Numbered from the stretch's first letter, positions 17,424-25,808 are shown. The stretch: 64,000 bases of DNA from Tranquillimonas rosea (GCF_900111315.1 NZ_FOGU01000002.1:248001-312000), one strand, 5' to 3'. Notes: a model not told the origin generated them from the sequence alone. Made by a program: numbers and translations.

Positions 17424-18605
17424 ATGACGACGTCGAATCCAAACTTCACAGATGCCGAATACGCCGCGCGGATCAGCCAGGTCCGCGCGGAGATGGAACT
17501 GCGGGGGCTCGACCTCGTCATCATCACCGACCCCAGCAACATGAACTGGATCTCGGGCTATGACGGCTGGTCCTTCTACGTCCACCAGTGCGTGCTGCTG
17601 GGCATGGAGGGCGAGCCGGTCTGGTGGGGACGGGGCATCGACGCCAACGGCGCGCACCGCACCGTCTTCATGAAGTACGAGGAAAGCGTCGTCTCCTACG
17701 ACGACTCTTACGTCCAGAACCCCAACAAGCACCCGATGGAGACGCTGGCTTCGGTCATCATCGAACGCGGCTGGCACCAGGGCCGGATCGGGGTCGAGCT
17801 CGAGAACTACTATTACTCGGCCAAGGCCCACGACGTCCTGACCAACCACCTGCACGAGGCGTCGCTGGTCGACGCGACGGGGCTGGTGAACTGGCAGCGC
17901 GCGATCAAGTCACCGCCCGAGATCGAGTACATGCGGCGCGCGGCGAAGATCGTGACCAAGATGCACGAGATCATCTACGAGCGGGCCGAGCCGGGGATGC
18001 CCAAGAACGAGCTGGTGGCCGAGATCTTCCACGCGGGGATCATGGGCGCCGACGGGCAATGGGGCGACTATCCGGCGATCGTTCCGATGACGCCCTCGGG
18101 CCTCGACGCCACCGCGGCGCACCTGACATGGGATGACAGCCCCCTGCGGGCCGGGGAAAGCAACTTCTTCGAGATCGCGGGCGCCCACCGGCGGTATCAT
18201 TGTCCGCAATCGCGCACCCTGTTCCTGGGCAAGGTGCCCGACATCTACCGCCACGCCGAAGAGGCGGTGCGCGTGGCCACCGACAAGGCGCTGGAATACG
18301 CGCGGCCCGGATATCGCTGCGAGGATGTGGCGAACGCCTTCAACTCGACGCTCGCGACCTACGGGTTCGAGAAGGACAACCGCTGCGGCTATCCGATCGG
18401 GCTGAGCTATCCGCCGGATTGGGGCGAGCGGACGATGTCCTTCCGCCGCGGCGACTATACCGAGCTGAAGCCGGGCATGACCTTCCACTTCATGCCGGCG
18501 CTCTGGCTGGACGACGGCGGGCTCGAGATCACCGAGCCGATCCTGATCACAGAGAGCGGCTGCGAGAAGCTGTGCGAGACCCAGACCGGCCTCTTCGTGA
18601 AGTGA
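17424..18605 (+). CDS. doeA: Ectoine hydrolase (M24/creatinase-like)
   Basis: Opens the ectoine ring to N-acetyl-diaminobutyrate, 393 aa, also called EutD. It has the creatinase N-domain and pita-bread C-domain of M24 proteins. Where metal-dependent M24 peptidases carry DxGxxxxGYxxDxTR, this protein reads FFEIAGAHRRYHCPQSR (about 248-264). Both Asp metal ligands are therefore missing, as in creatinase. E250 is the likely counterpart of the glutamate reported to form a covalent intermediate in DoeA. It begins 7 nt after the aminotransferase and is the last gene before a strong terminator. Confidence 0.9.
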   Translation: MTTSNPNFTDAEYAARISQVRAEMELRGLDLVIITDPSNMNWISGYDGWSFYVHQCVLLGMEGEPVWWGRGIDANGAHRTVFMKYEESVVSYDDSYVQNPNKHPMETLASVIIERGWHQGRIGVELENYYYSAKAHDVLTNHLHEASLVDATGLVNWQRAIKSPPEIEYMRRAAKIVTKMHEIIYERAEPGMPKNELVAEIFHAGIMGADGQWGDYPAIVPMTPSGLDATAAHLTWDDSPLRAGESNFFEIAGAHRRYHCPQSRTLFLGKVPDIYRHAEEAVRVATDKALEYARPGYRCEDVANAFNSTLATYGFEKDNRCGYPIGLSYPPDWGERTMSFRRGDYTELKPGMTFHFMPALWLDDGGLEITEPILITESGCEKLCETQTGLFVK

Positions 18606-18636
18606 TCGCGCCGCCGCGCACCTGGTGAAATGAAGG

Positions 18637-18670
18637 ACGCCGCCCCGATCGGGCGGCGTTCTTTTCGTTT
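18637..18670 (+). terminator. Rho-independent terminator of the eut/doe operon
   Basis: Perfect 9-bp stem ACGCCGCCC/GGGCGGCGT (18637-18645 and 18651-18659) with a 5-nt loop, followed by TCTTTTCGTTT. It lies 31 nt after the doeA stop. Confidence 0.9.
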
Positions 18671-18678
18671 GGCGCCTC

Positions 18679-18771
18679 TCAGCCCAGGAATGCCCGGATC
18701 ACGAGCCCGACCACGGTGACGGCGAGCACCCCGCCCAGCCAGAACAGCGCGAACCATCCGAGCTTCTTCAT
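18679..18771 (-). CDS. CydX-like small subunit, DUF2474 family (30 aa)
   Basis: A 30-residue peptide that begins MKKLGWFALFW and continues as a single hydrophobic helix to VIRAFLG. It starts within the cydB stop codon (TGATG), so it is almost certainly co-translated. Tiny one-helix proteins at this position (CydX; DUF2474 in the cyanide-insensitive branch) stabilise cytochrome bd oxidases beside CydA. Length, charge pattern (two Lys at the cytoplasmic end) and location all fit. Confidence 0.88.
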   Translation of the reverse strand: MKKLGWFALFWLGGVLAVTVVGLVIRAFLG

Positions 18772-19775
18772 CAGTGATAGCCTTCGTCCGGGTCGATCTT
18801 TCCGCGGAACACCCAGTAGGCGTAGACGGTATAGGCCAGGATCAGCGGCAGCAGCACCGCCGCTCCCACGAGCATGAAGAGCAGGCTCTCATCGGGGGCG
18901 GCTGCCTCCCAGATGGTGACCTGCGGGGGCAGGATGTGGGGATAGAAGCTGATCCCGACGCCGATGAAGCCCAGCACGAAGAGCGATTGCGCGGCCAGGA
19001 ACGGCCGCACGTCCTGCCCCAGTTTCAGCCCTCGGAACAGGACGAAGGCCGCCGCCGCTACCAGGGCGGGCACGATCAGCGTGAAGGCCATCGTCGGCCC
19101 GCCGAACCAGCGCGCCAGGTAGTCCGGGTCGAGGAACGGCGTCCAGAGGCTGACCGCCCCCATCAGCACCAGCGTCGCCGCGCCGCAGACCGCGGCGAAC
19201 CGCTGGGCGTAGCTGCGCAGGATGCCCTCGGTCTTCATCACCAGCCAGGTCGAGCCGAGCATCGCGTAGCCCACCGTGACGGCCACCCCGGTCAGCAGCG
19301 AGAACGGCGTGAGCCAGTCCCAGCTGCCGCCGCCATAGGCGCGGCCGTCGACTTCAATCCCCTGAACCAGCGCGCCGAGCGCGACGCCCTGTGCAAAGGC
19401 CGCGACGATCGAGCCGCTGAAGAACGCCCAGTCCCACAGCACCTTGCCGCGCACCGTGCGCCATCGGTACTCGAACGCGACGCCGCGGAAGATCAGCCCG
19501 GCCAGCATCGCGAAGATCGGCGCGTAGAGCGCGGGCATCGCGATGGCATAGGCCATGGGGAACACCGCGAACAGGCCGCCGCCGCCAAGGATCAGCCAGG
19601 TCTCGTTGCCGTCCCAGACCGGCGCGACCGAGTTCATCGCCATGTCGCGGTCGTCGTCGTCCTCGAGGAACGGAAAGAGGATGCCCACGCCCAGGTCGAA
19701 CCCGTCGAGCACGACATAGGCGAGGATGGCGAAGGCCAGAAGGCCGGCCCACACGAAAGCGAGTTCGGATTCCAT
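18771..19775 (-). CDS. cydB: Cytochrome bd-type (CIO) ubiquinol oxidase subunit II
   Basis: Inner-membrane subunit of a bd-type quinol oxidase, 334 aa, with about eight or nine hydrophobic helices. Family marks are FAILAYVVLDGFDLGVGIL near residue 16, APVWDGNETWLILGGGGLFAVFP near residue 50 and FRGVAFEYRWR around 96-106. Those acidic and Trp residues are conserved in CydB/CioB. I chose ATG 19775 (GGGAG 8 nt upstream); a GTG three codons earlier is possible. It follows cydA by 13 nt and shares a stop/start with the CydX-like gene. Confidence 0.95.
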   Translation of the reverse strand: MESELAFVWAGLLAFAILAYVVLDGFDLGVGILFPFLEDDDDRDMAMNSVAPVWDGNETWLILGGGGLFAVFPMAYAIAMPALYAPIFAMLAGLIFRGVAFEYRWRTVRGKVLWDWAFFSGSIVAAFAQGVALGALVQGIEVDGRAYGGGSWDWLTPFSLLTGVAVTVGYAMLGSTWLVMKTEGILRSYAQRFAAVCGAATLVLMGAVSLWTPFLDPDYLARWFGGPTMAFTLIVPALVAAAAFVLFRGLKLGQDVRPFLAAQSLFVLGFIGVGISFYPHILPPQVTIWEAAAPDESLLFMLVGAAVLLPLILAYTVYAYWVFRGKIDPDEGYH

Positions 19776-19788
19776 GCCTGTCACTCCC

Positions 19789-21198
19789 TTATTCGGCCGG
19801 ACGCACGGGATTGGGTCCCGTCGAGGGCAGCGGCGTGATGCCGGCGGACCGGATCGGCCCTTCGGCGAGGCTGCCCTTGGCGGTCTCGGGCTCGCGCTTC
19901 ATCAGGCGCAGCAGGTAGAACGTGCCGGCGCCGAACACGAAGAAATAGATCACGATGAAAGCCAGAAGCGACGCGCCCACCGCCGAGGCCTGGATCGCCG
20001 AGGCGCTGTCCTCGGTCCGGAGCAGTCCGTAGACGGTGTAGGGCTGGCGGCCGACCTCGGTCGTGATCCAGCCCGCGAGGACGGCCACGAAGCCCATCGG
20101 CCCCATCGCCACCGCCGCCCGCTGCAGCCACGGCGATTCGTAGAGGCGCCCGCGCCACCGCTGGACCGCGCCCGCCAGCGCCAGCCCCAGCATCGCGAAG
20201 CCGAGGGCGACCATGATGCGGAACGAGTAGAACACGATGTTCACGGGCGGCTCCTCGTCGTCGGGGATCGTGTCCAGCCCCGCCAGGTCGGCGTTCAGGT
20301 CGTGCTTGAGGATCAGGGAGCTGAGCTTGGGGATCTCGAGCGCATAGTCGATCTCGCGGTTCTCGGAATCGACAAGGCCGAAGAGGATCAGCGGGGCGCC
20401 GCCCTCGTGGCTGTCGTAGTGCCCCTCCATCGCCATGACCTTCTGCGGCTGATGCTCCAGCGTGTTGATCCCGTGGAAGTCGCCCGCGGCGATCTGGAGC
20501 GGCGCGGTGATCAGCACCATCCACATCGCCATCGAGAACATCAGCTGCGCCGGCAGGTTGTTCCGGTTGCGCAGCAGGTGCAGCGCCCCCGTGGCGCCGA
20601 CGACCAGCGCCGTCGTCAGGTAGGCGGCGAGCACCATGTGCACGAGGCGGTAGGGGAACGAGGGGTTGAAGACGATCGCCCACCAATCCTCGGGGATGTA
20701 CTGCCCGGCCTCGTTCATCGCGTAGCCCGCGGGCGTCTGCATCCAGCTGTTCACGCTGAGGATCCAGGTGGCCGACATCAGCGTGCCGGCGGCGACCATG
20801 AAGGTGGCGAAGAAGTGCAGCCTCGGGCCGACGCGCTCGCGCCCGAACAGCATCACGCCCAAAAAGCCCGCCTCGAGGAAGAAGGCCGAGAGCACCTCGT
20901 AGGCCATGAGCGGGCCCAGCACGGGGCCGGTCTTGTCCGAGAACACCGACCAGTTCGTCCCGAACTGGTAGGACATCACGATGCCCGACACGACGCCCAT
21001 GCCGAAGGCGACGGCAAAGATCTTCTTCCAGTAGTTGAAGACCCGCAGGTAGAGCCCGTTGCCCGTGAGCAGGTGCATCCCGTTCAGGACGGCGAGGTAG
21101 CTTGCCAGTCCGATCGAGAAGGCGGGAAAGATGATGTGGAACGCTACGGTGAACGCGAACTGAAATCGAGCGAGGTCGAGGGCTTCGATGCCGAACAT
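19789..21198 (-). CDS. cydA: Cytochrome bd-type (CIO) ubiquinol oxidase subunit I
   Basis: Catalytic subunit binding haems b558, b595 and d, 469 aa. RFQFAFTVAFHIIFPAFSIGLA carries the N-terminal haem-ligand His, and GWITTEVGRQPY is the GRQP motif. The quinol-binding Q-loop between them is short. Short Q-loop plus a DUF2474 partner marks the cyanide-insensitive oxidase (CIO) branch rather than E. coli-type CydA. ATG 21198 has GGAG 6 nt upstream. It reduces O2 without proton pumping and is usually induced at low oxygen or under respiratory inhibition. Confidence 0.95.
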   Translation of the reverse strand: MFGIEALDLARFQFAFTVAFHIIFPAFSIGLASYLAVLNGMHLLTGNGLYLRVFNYWKKIFAVAFGMGVVSGIVMSYQFGTNWSVFSDKTGPVLGPLMAYEVLSAFFLEAGFLGVMLFGRERVGPRLHFFATFMVAAGTLMSATWILSVNSWMQTPAGYAMNEAGQYIPEDWWAIVFNPSFPYRLVHMVLAAYLTTALVVGATGALHLLRNRNNLPAQLMFSMAMWMVLITAPLQIAAGDFHGINTLEHQPQKVMAMEGHYDSHEGGAPLILFGLVDSENREIDYALEIPKLSSLILKHDLNADLAGLDTIPDDEEPPVNIVFYSFRIMVALGFAMLGLALAGAVQRWRGRLYESPWLQRAAVAMGPMGFVAVLAGWITTEVGRQPYTVYGLLRTEDSASAIQASAVGASLLAFIVIYFFVFGAGTFYLLRLMKREPETAKGSLAEGPIRSAGITPLPSTGPNPVRPAE

Positions 21199-21237
21199 GG
21201 CCGTCTCCAACTATCGTCCTAGTCGGGAAATAACCGT

Positions 21238-21254
21238 TTGAGCCGCGAACTCAA
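21238..21254. promoter_or_regulatory. Inverted repeat upstream of cydA
   Basis: TTGAG-N7-CTCAA lies 40 bp upstream of the cydA start, in the cydA-cueR gap. It is not a match to the FNR/Anr box (TTGAT-N4-ATCAA). It may be an operator of an unknown regulator, or chance. Confidence 0.25.
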
Positions 21255-21300
21255 TTCGCGCGCGGCGAGCGCATTGTCGCGGGCGGTCGCGGCGGGGCCG

Positions 21301-21690
21301 TCATGCGCCGCGCGCAAGGTCCGCGAGGATCGGGCAATCGGGACGTTCGTCACCGTGGCAGGTCTCGACCAGGTGCGCCAGCGTGTCGCGCATCTGCGCG
21401 AGTTCGGCCATCTTCCGGTCGATCCGCTCGAGATGCCCCTGCGCCAGCTGCTTGACGTCGGCGCTGGAGCGGTCGCGGTCGTCCCACAGCGCCATCAGCG
21501 TGCGGCAATCCTCGATCGAGAACCCCAGCGCGCGGGCGCGGCCGAGGAAGGCGAGGCGGTGCATGTCCGCATCGTCGAAGCTGCGATACCCGTTCGCCGC
21601 GCGATGCGGCGCGATCAGGCCGATCTCCTCGTAGTACCGGATCGTCTTGGCGGGCAGGCCGGTGCGGCGGGCGACATCCGAGACGTTCAT
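21301..21690 (-). CDS. cueR: MerR-family copper efflux regulator
   Basis: Cu(I)-sensing activator, 129 aa. N-terminal winged helix (MNVSDVARRTGLPAKTIRYYEEIGLI), a dimerisation helix, and two cysteines at C111 and C119 in CHGDERPDCP. These correspond to the C112/C120 copper ligands of E. coli CueR. Its ATG overlaps the copA stop, so it is autoregulated as the second gene of a copA-cueR operon. The probable operator is in front of copA (24182-24212). Confidence 0.94.
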   Translation of the reverse strand: MNVSDVARRTGLPAKTIRYYEEIGLIAPHRAANGYRSFDDADMHRLAFLGRARALGFSIEDCRTLMALWDDRDRSSADVKQLAQGHLERIDRKMAELAQMRDTLAHLVETCHGDERPDCPILADLARGA

Positions 21691-24149
21691 GCCGTGACCT
21701 CCTTGAGCGGGCCGGTCGGCGCCGGCCCGGCGGCGTGATCGAAGCGCCGCAGGCGCAGTGCGTTCGAGACCACGAAGAGGCTCGACAGGGCCATCGCGCC
21801 GGCGGCGAGGACAGGCGAGAGCATAAGCCCGAAGGCGGGGAAAAGCACCCCTGCCGCCAGCGGGATCAGCGCCACATTGTAGCCGAAGGCCCAGACGAGG
21901 TTCTCGCGGATGTTGCGCATGGTCGCGCGGCTGAGGTCGACCGCGCGGACCAGCCCGGCCAGGTCGTCGCCCATCAGTACCACGTCCGCGCTTTCGATGG
22001 CCACGTCGGTGCCGGTGCCGATGGCGATGCCGAGATCGGCCGTCGCCAGTGCTGGGGCGTCGTTGATGCCGTCGCCGACGAAGGCGAGCCGTCCGTCGCG
22101 GCGCAGATCCTCCAGCGCGGCGACCTTGCCCTCGGGTGCGACCTCGGCGGTGACCTTGTCGATCCCAAGGCTGTCGGCCACGGCCTGCGCGGTGGCCGCG
22201 TCGTCGCCGGTGATCATCGCGACCTCGATCCCGGCCGCGCGCAGCGACTTGATGGCACCCGGCGTGCTTGCACGCAGGCGGTCGGCGATCTGGATCAGCG
22301 CCACGGCCCGGTCGTCGATCGCGGCATATACCGGCGTGCGGCCGGGGCCGATTTCGGTGGGCAGGGGCGACAGGTCGATGCCCTCGCGCTGCATCAGCCG
22401 GCGCGCGCCGATCAGGACCCGGCGCCCCTCGACCGACGCCGAGACGCCGGCCCCGGTCAGCGCCGTGAAGTCCGTCACCGCCGGCGCGGGGTCGGTCTCG
22501 GTCTGCGCAGCCCGCACGATCGCCCGGGACAGCGGATGCTCGGACGCCGTCTCGACCGCGCCGATGGCGGCGAGGGTGGCGCGGCGATCGGCGCCGGGGG
22601 CGAGCGCGATGTCCACGACCTCGGGGCGACCCTCGGTCAGCGTGCCGGTCTTGTCGAGCGCGATGGTGTCGACCTCACCGAGGCGCTGCAGTGCGTCGCC
22701 CTTGCGGAAGATCAAGCCCATCTCGGCTCCGCGGCCCGTGGCGACCATGATCGACACCGGCACGGCAAGGCCCATGGCGCAGGGGCAGGCGACGATCAGC
22801 ACCGAGACGCCGGCGACCAGCGCCGCCGACGGTCCGGCACCGGCCAGAAGCCAGACCGCCACGGTCACCGTCGCGATGGCCAGCACGGCGGGCACGAACA
22901 CGCCGGTGATCCGGTTCACGAGGTCCTGCACCGGCAGGCGCGCGCCCTGGGCGGCCTCGACCATCCGGACGATCTGCGCCAGCCGCGTCTCGGAGCCGAC
23001 GCGCGTCGCGCGGTAGGTCACGGCACCCTGGCCGTTGACCGTGCCGGCGGTGACGGTATCGCCCTCGGCCTTCTCCACCGGGATCGGCTCGCCCGTCAGG
23101 CTGCTTTCGTCCAGATGGCTGCTGCCGCCGGTGACGGTGCCGTCCACGGCCACCCGTTCGCCCGGACGTAGGTGCACGATGTCGCCCACCGCGATCTCTT
23201 CGATCGGGCGCTCGGTCACAGTGCCGTTGCGGTCGACCCGCGCGGTTCGCGGCTGCAGGCCGATCAGCGCACGCACGGCTTCGCCCGCGCGCCCTCGGGC
23301 CCGCGCCTCCAGCCAGCGGCCCAGCAGGATGAGGGTGACGATGGTGGCCGCGGCCTCGAAATAGACCTGCGCGCTGCCCTCGGGCAGCAGGCCCGGCGCA
23401 AACACCGCGACGGTGGAATAGCCCCAGGCGGCGAAGGTGCCGATCGCGACCAGCGCGTTCATCTCGGGCGCGCCGCGCAGCAACGCGGGGACACCCCTGG
23501 CGAAAAACTCGCGCCCCGGCCAGGCCAGCACGAGCGAGGTGAGCGCGAATTCCAGCAGAAGCAACGGAAACGCCCCGGCCAGCCCGGTGAGCCAATCGCG
23601 GAAGCCAGGCACCGCGTGGCCGCCCATCTCGAGCACCACGACCGGCACGGTCAGCGCCGCAGCGAGGATCGTCGTCCGTCGCGCCCGCGTCACCTCGTCC
23701 TCGTCGTCGCGGAGGGTCCGGTCGGTGTCCGTTTCGGCCGCCGGCGGATACCCGGCCTCGGCGACGCTGCGGCGGGCGGCGGAGAGGGCGTCGAGCGTGG
23801 TCGCGGTGACATGCGCGCTGCGAGTGGCGAGGTTCACCTCGGCGCCGGTCACGCCGGGTGTGCGCCCGAGCGCCCGCTCGGCCCGCGCCACGCAGGAGGC
23901 GCAGGTCAGCCCGTCGAGCGGGAACCTGTCCTCGTAAAGCCGGGCCGGATAGCCCGCGCGGCGCAGCGCCTCGAGCGCAGGGCCCGCCGAGGCACCGTCG
24001 GCCAGCGTCACCGCGGCGCTGCGGGTGGCAAGGTTGACATGGGCCGCCGCGACGCCGTCGGCGCCCGTCAGCGCGCGCTCGGCGCGGTTGACGCAGCCCG
24101 CGCAGGACAGGTCTGGCAGCGAGAGGGTGACGTCGCGGGCGTGGGACAT
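21687..24149 (-). CDS. copA: Copper-exporting P1B-type ATPase
   Basis: Cu(I) export pump, 820 aa. Two N-terminal HMA domains have CxxC pairs at C16/C19 (LSCAGC) and C83/C86 (LTCASC). The core shows TGE in SLTGEPIPVEK, the intramembrane CPC in VACPCAMGLA, the phosphorylation site DKTGTLTEG and the hinge GDGINDAPAL. I chose ATG 24149, which has GGAGG about 7 nt upstream and places the first HMA at the N-terminus; an in-frame extension reaches 24245. Copper loading is relevant to the adjacent oxidase genes, since bd/CIO oxidases contain no copper. Confidence 0.96.
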   Translation of the reverse strand: MSHARDVTLSLPDLSCAGCVNRAERALTGADGVAAAHVNLATRSAAVTLADGASAGPALEALRRAGYPARLYEDRFPLDGLTCASCVARAERALGRTPGVTGAEVNLATRSAHVTATTLDALSAARRSVAEAGYPPAAETDTDRTLRDDEDEVTRARRTTILAAALTVPVVVLEMGGHAVPGFRDWLTGLAGAFPLLLLEFALTSLVLAWPGREFFARGVPALLRGAPEMNALVAIGTFAAWGYSTVAVFAPGLLPEGSAQVYFEAAATIVTLILLGRWLEARARGRAGEAVRALIGLQPRTARVDRNGTVTERPIEEIAVGDIVHLRPGERVAVDGTVTGGSSHLDESSLTGEPIPVEKAEGDTVTAGTVNGQGAVTYRATRVGSETRLAQIVRMVEAAQGARLPVQDLVNRITGVFVPAVLAIATVTVAVWLLAGAGPSAALVAGVSVLIVACPCAMGLAVPVSIMVATGRGAEMGLIFRKGDALQRLGEVDTIALDKTGTLTEGRPEVVDIALAPGADRRATLAAIGAVETASEHPLSRAIVRAAQTETDPAPAVTDFTALTGAGVSASVEGRRVLIGARRLMQREGIDLSPLPTEIGPGRTPVYAAIDDRAVALIQIADRLRASTPGAIKSLRAAGIEVAMITGDDAATAQAVADSLGIDKVTAEVAPEGKVAALEDLRRDGRLAFVGDGINDAPALATADLGIAIGTGTDVAIESADVVLMGDDLAGLVRAVDLSRATMRNIRENLVWAFGYNVALIPLAAGVLFPAFGLMLSPVLAAGAMALSSLFVVSNALRLRRFDHAAGPAPTGPLKEVTA

Positions 24150-24181
24150 GGGGCGGCCTCCGGTGTGTCGTGTCCGGGCAG

Positions 24182-24212
24182 AGATGGGGGTTCCAGTAAC
24201 TGTAAGGTCAAG
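24182..24212 (-). promoter_or_regulatory. CueR-type promoter/operator of copA
   Basis: On the minus strand, -35 TTGACC (24207-24212) and a weak -10 CATCTC (24182-24187) are separated by 19 bp, the long spacer typical of MerR-family promoters. The spacer holds the dyad TTACAGTTACTGGAA, close to CueR/HmrR sites. It lies 33 bp before copA. Confidence 0.75.
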
Positions 24213-24408
24213 GGGTGGGATGCAAGGATCGTGGTTTCGGCGCAAGGCCGCGGAAAAATCCCCGCCGAACGGGCCCGAATCGCCTCAGATCGGCGGTGGA
24301 AGTGGCTAGACTGCTGCGGATGTCCGGCGTTTACCGTGCCGGGCCGCTGCCACAGGCCGTGCCGGAAACCTTGGGGAAGGCCGGACGCGCCGCAGAATCG
24401 GAGACCGA

Positions 24409-24963
24409 ATGATGAAACGACGCCAGTTCCTTGCGGCCGGGGCCGCGCTTATCGCCGCCCCCGCGGTCGCGCAGGGCACCGACCTGCCGCCGCGTCTGAT
24501 GCCGCAGAGCGTTCCGGTGAACCCGCGCCTGTCGCCGCAGCAGATCCTCATCGTGCCGCAGCAGCACTATCTCTACTACGTCACCGCCCAGGGCGAGGCG
24601 ATGCGCTATGGCGTCGGCGTCGGGCGTGCGGGGCTGGAGTTCAAGGGCACCGCCTCGATCCAGGCCAAGAAGGAATGGCCCACCTGGCGGCCCACCAACG
24701 AGATGATCGAGCGCGAGCCCGACACCTATTCCCGCTTCGTGGATAACGATTACGTCCAGCCGGGCGGACCGAGCAATCCGCTGGGCGCGCGGGCGCTGTA
24801 CCTGTTCAAGGACGGCAGGGACACGTATTTCCGCATCCACGGCACGACCCAGCCGCAATCCATCGGACGGTCGGTGTCGAACGGGTGCATCCGGATGCTG
24901 AACGCCCATGTGAAGGACCTCTACCAGCGCGTGCCCTTGGGCACCCGCGTGACGGTCTTCTGA
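24409..24963 (+). CDS. L,D-transpeptidase (YkuD domain)
   Basis: Periplasmic peptidoglycan L,D-transpeptidase, 184 aa. The N-terminus MMKRRQFLAAGAALIAAPAVAQ is a signal peptide with an RRxFL pattern that may be a Tat signal. The YkuD catalytic motif HGTTQPQSIGRSVSNGCIRM occupies residues about 144-163, with His, Ser and nucleophilic Cys of the SNGCIR block. The family makes 3-3 cross-links or attaches proteins to peptidoglycan. It is a single gene between the copA regulatory region and the rpsD leader. A second ATG (24412) is equally possible. Confidence 0.92.
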   Translation: MMKRRQFLAAGAALIAAPAVAQGTDLPPRLMPQSVPVNPRLSPQQILIVPQQHYLYYVTAQGEAMRYGVGVGRAGLEFKGTASIQAKKEWPTWRPTNEMIEREPDTYSRFVDNDYVQPGGPSNPLGARALYLFKDGRDTYFRIHGTTQPQSIGRSVSNGCIRMLNAHVKDLYQRVPLGTRVTVF

Positions 24964-24970
24964 TCGGCGA

Positions 24971-24998
24971 TTGACTCCGGCGCGAAAGCCTGTAGAAG
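24971..24998 (+). promoter_or_regulatory. Candidate promoter of rpsD
   Basis: TTGACT (24971-24976), 16-bp spacer, TAGAAG (24993-24998; four of six consensus bases). Located immediately after the transpeptidase stop, it would give a leader RNA of about 155 nt. Confidence 0.55.
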
Positions 24999-25004
24999 GC
25001 GCCC

Positions 25005-25158
25005 TTCGCGGGATCCCTCGGCGGGTCCCGTCTTCATTGGTGTTGGTGGCCCCCGCAAGGGGAAGCCTGTCGGGACGGTCCGCACGGACCGTGCCAGAGG
25101 ACAACGCCCTTCCACGGCCGCCCGGTCCGGGCGGCGCCACAGAGAAGGAGATCAGACG
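25005..25158 (+). promoter_or_regulatory. Structured rpsD 5' leader with three perfect stem-loops
   Basis: The leader contains CCCC-GCAA-GGGG (25051-25062, a GNRA tetraloop), an 8-bp perfect hairpin ACGGTCCG/CGGACCGT (25075-25092) and an 8-bp perfect hairpin GCCGCCCG/CGGGCGGC (25117-25135), then AAGGAG (25145-25150) and a GTG start. Length and structure suggest translational feedback by a ribosomal protein, S4 being the obvious candidate. Confidence 0.5.
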
Positions 25159-25779
25159 GTGACCAAACGCACCTCTGCCAAGTACAAGATCGACCGCCGC
25201 ATGGGCGAGAACATCTGGGGCCGCCCGAAGAGCCCCGTGAACCGCCGTGAATACGGCCCCGGCCAGCACGGCCAGCGCCGCAAGGGCAAGATGTCCGACT
25301 TCGGCCTGCAGCTGCGCGCCAAGCAGAAGCTCAAGGGCTATTACGGCGACCTGACCGAGCGCCAGTTCCGCCGCATCTTCGCCGAGGCCGAGCGCCGCCG
25401 CGGCGACACCGGCGAGATCCTCATCGGCCTGCTCGAGCAGCGCCTGGACGCGATCGTCTACCGCGCCAAGTTCGTCGCTACCGTCTTTGCCGCGCGCCAA
25501 TTCGTGAACCACGGCCATGTCCTGGTGAACGGCGAGCGCGTGAACGTCCCCTCCTACCGCGTGAAGGAAGGCGACGTCGTCGAGGTCCAGCAGAAATCCA
25601 AGCAGCTGGCCAGCGTTCTGGAAGCGTCGCAACTTCCCGAGCGCGACGTGCCGGACTACATCGACGCCGACCACTCGAAGATGGCCGCGACCTTTACCCG
25701 GGTGCCGAACCTGTCGGACGTGCCCTACCCGGTGCAGATGGAACCGAACCTGGTCATCGAATACTACGCGCAGAACTGA
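25159..25779 (+). CDS. rpsD: 30S ribosomal protein S4
   Basis: Small-subunit primary assembly protein, 206 aa, the normal length. It starts [20 protein letters not shown]; the S4 RNA-binding domain covers about residues 96-160 ([12 protein letters not shown] to KEGDVVEVQ). The start is GTG with AAGGAG 8 nt upstream. In alphaproteobacteria rpsD is often a stand-alone gene away from the alpha operon, as here. A terminator follows directly. Its unusual leader is described separately. Confidence 0.98.
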   Translation: MTKRTSAKYKIDRRMGENIWGRPKSPVNRREYGPGQHGQRRKGKMSDFGLQLRAKQKLKGYYGDLTERQFRRIFAEAERRRGDTGEILIGLLEQRLDAIVYRAKFVATVFAARQFVNHGHVLVNGERVNVPSYRVKEGDVVEVQQKSKQLASVLEASQLPERDVPDYIDADHSKMAATFTRVPNLSDVPYPVQMEPNLVIEYYAQN

Positions 25780-25808
25780 TCGCAGCCTGCGCCGATTACT
25801 CGAAAGGG

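Noticed and set aside
14828..17542. Very long open frame antisense to eutC and the aminotransferase
   Set aside because: It opposes genes with clear catalytic motifs, matches no family I recognise and has the Arg/Ala-rich composition expected of a GC-rich shadow frame.
21238..21254. FNR/Anr box at cydA
   Set aside because: TTGAG-N7-CTCAA has the wrong spacing and lacks the TTGAT/ATCAA ends; kept only as an inverted repeat.
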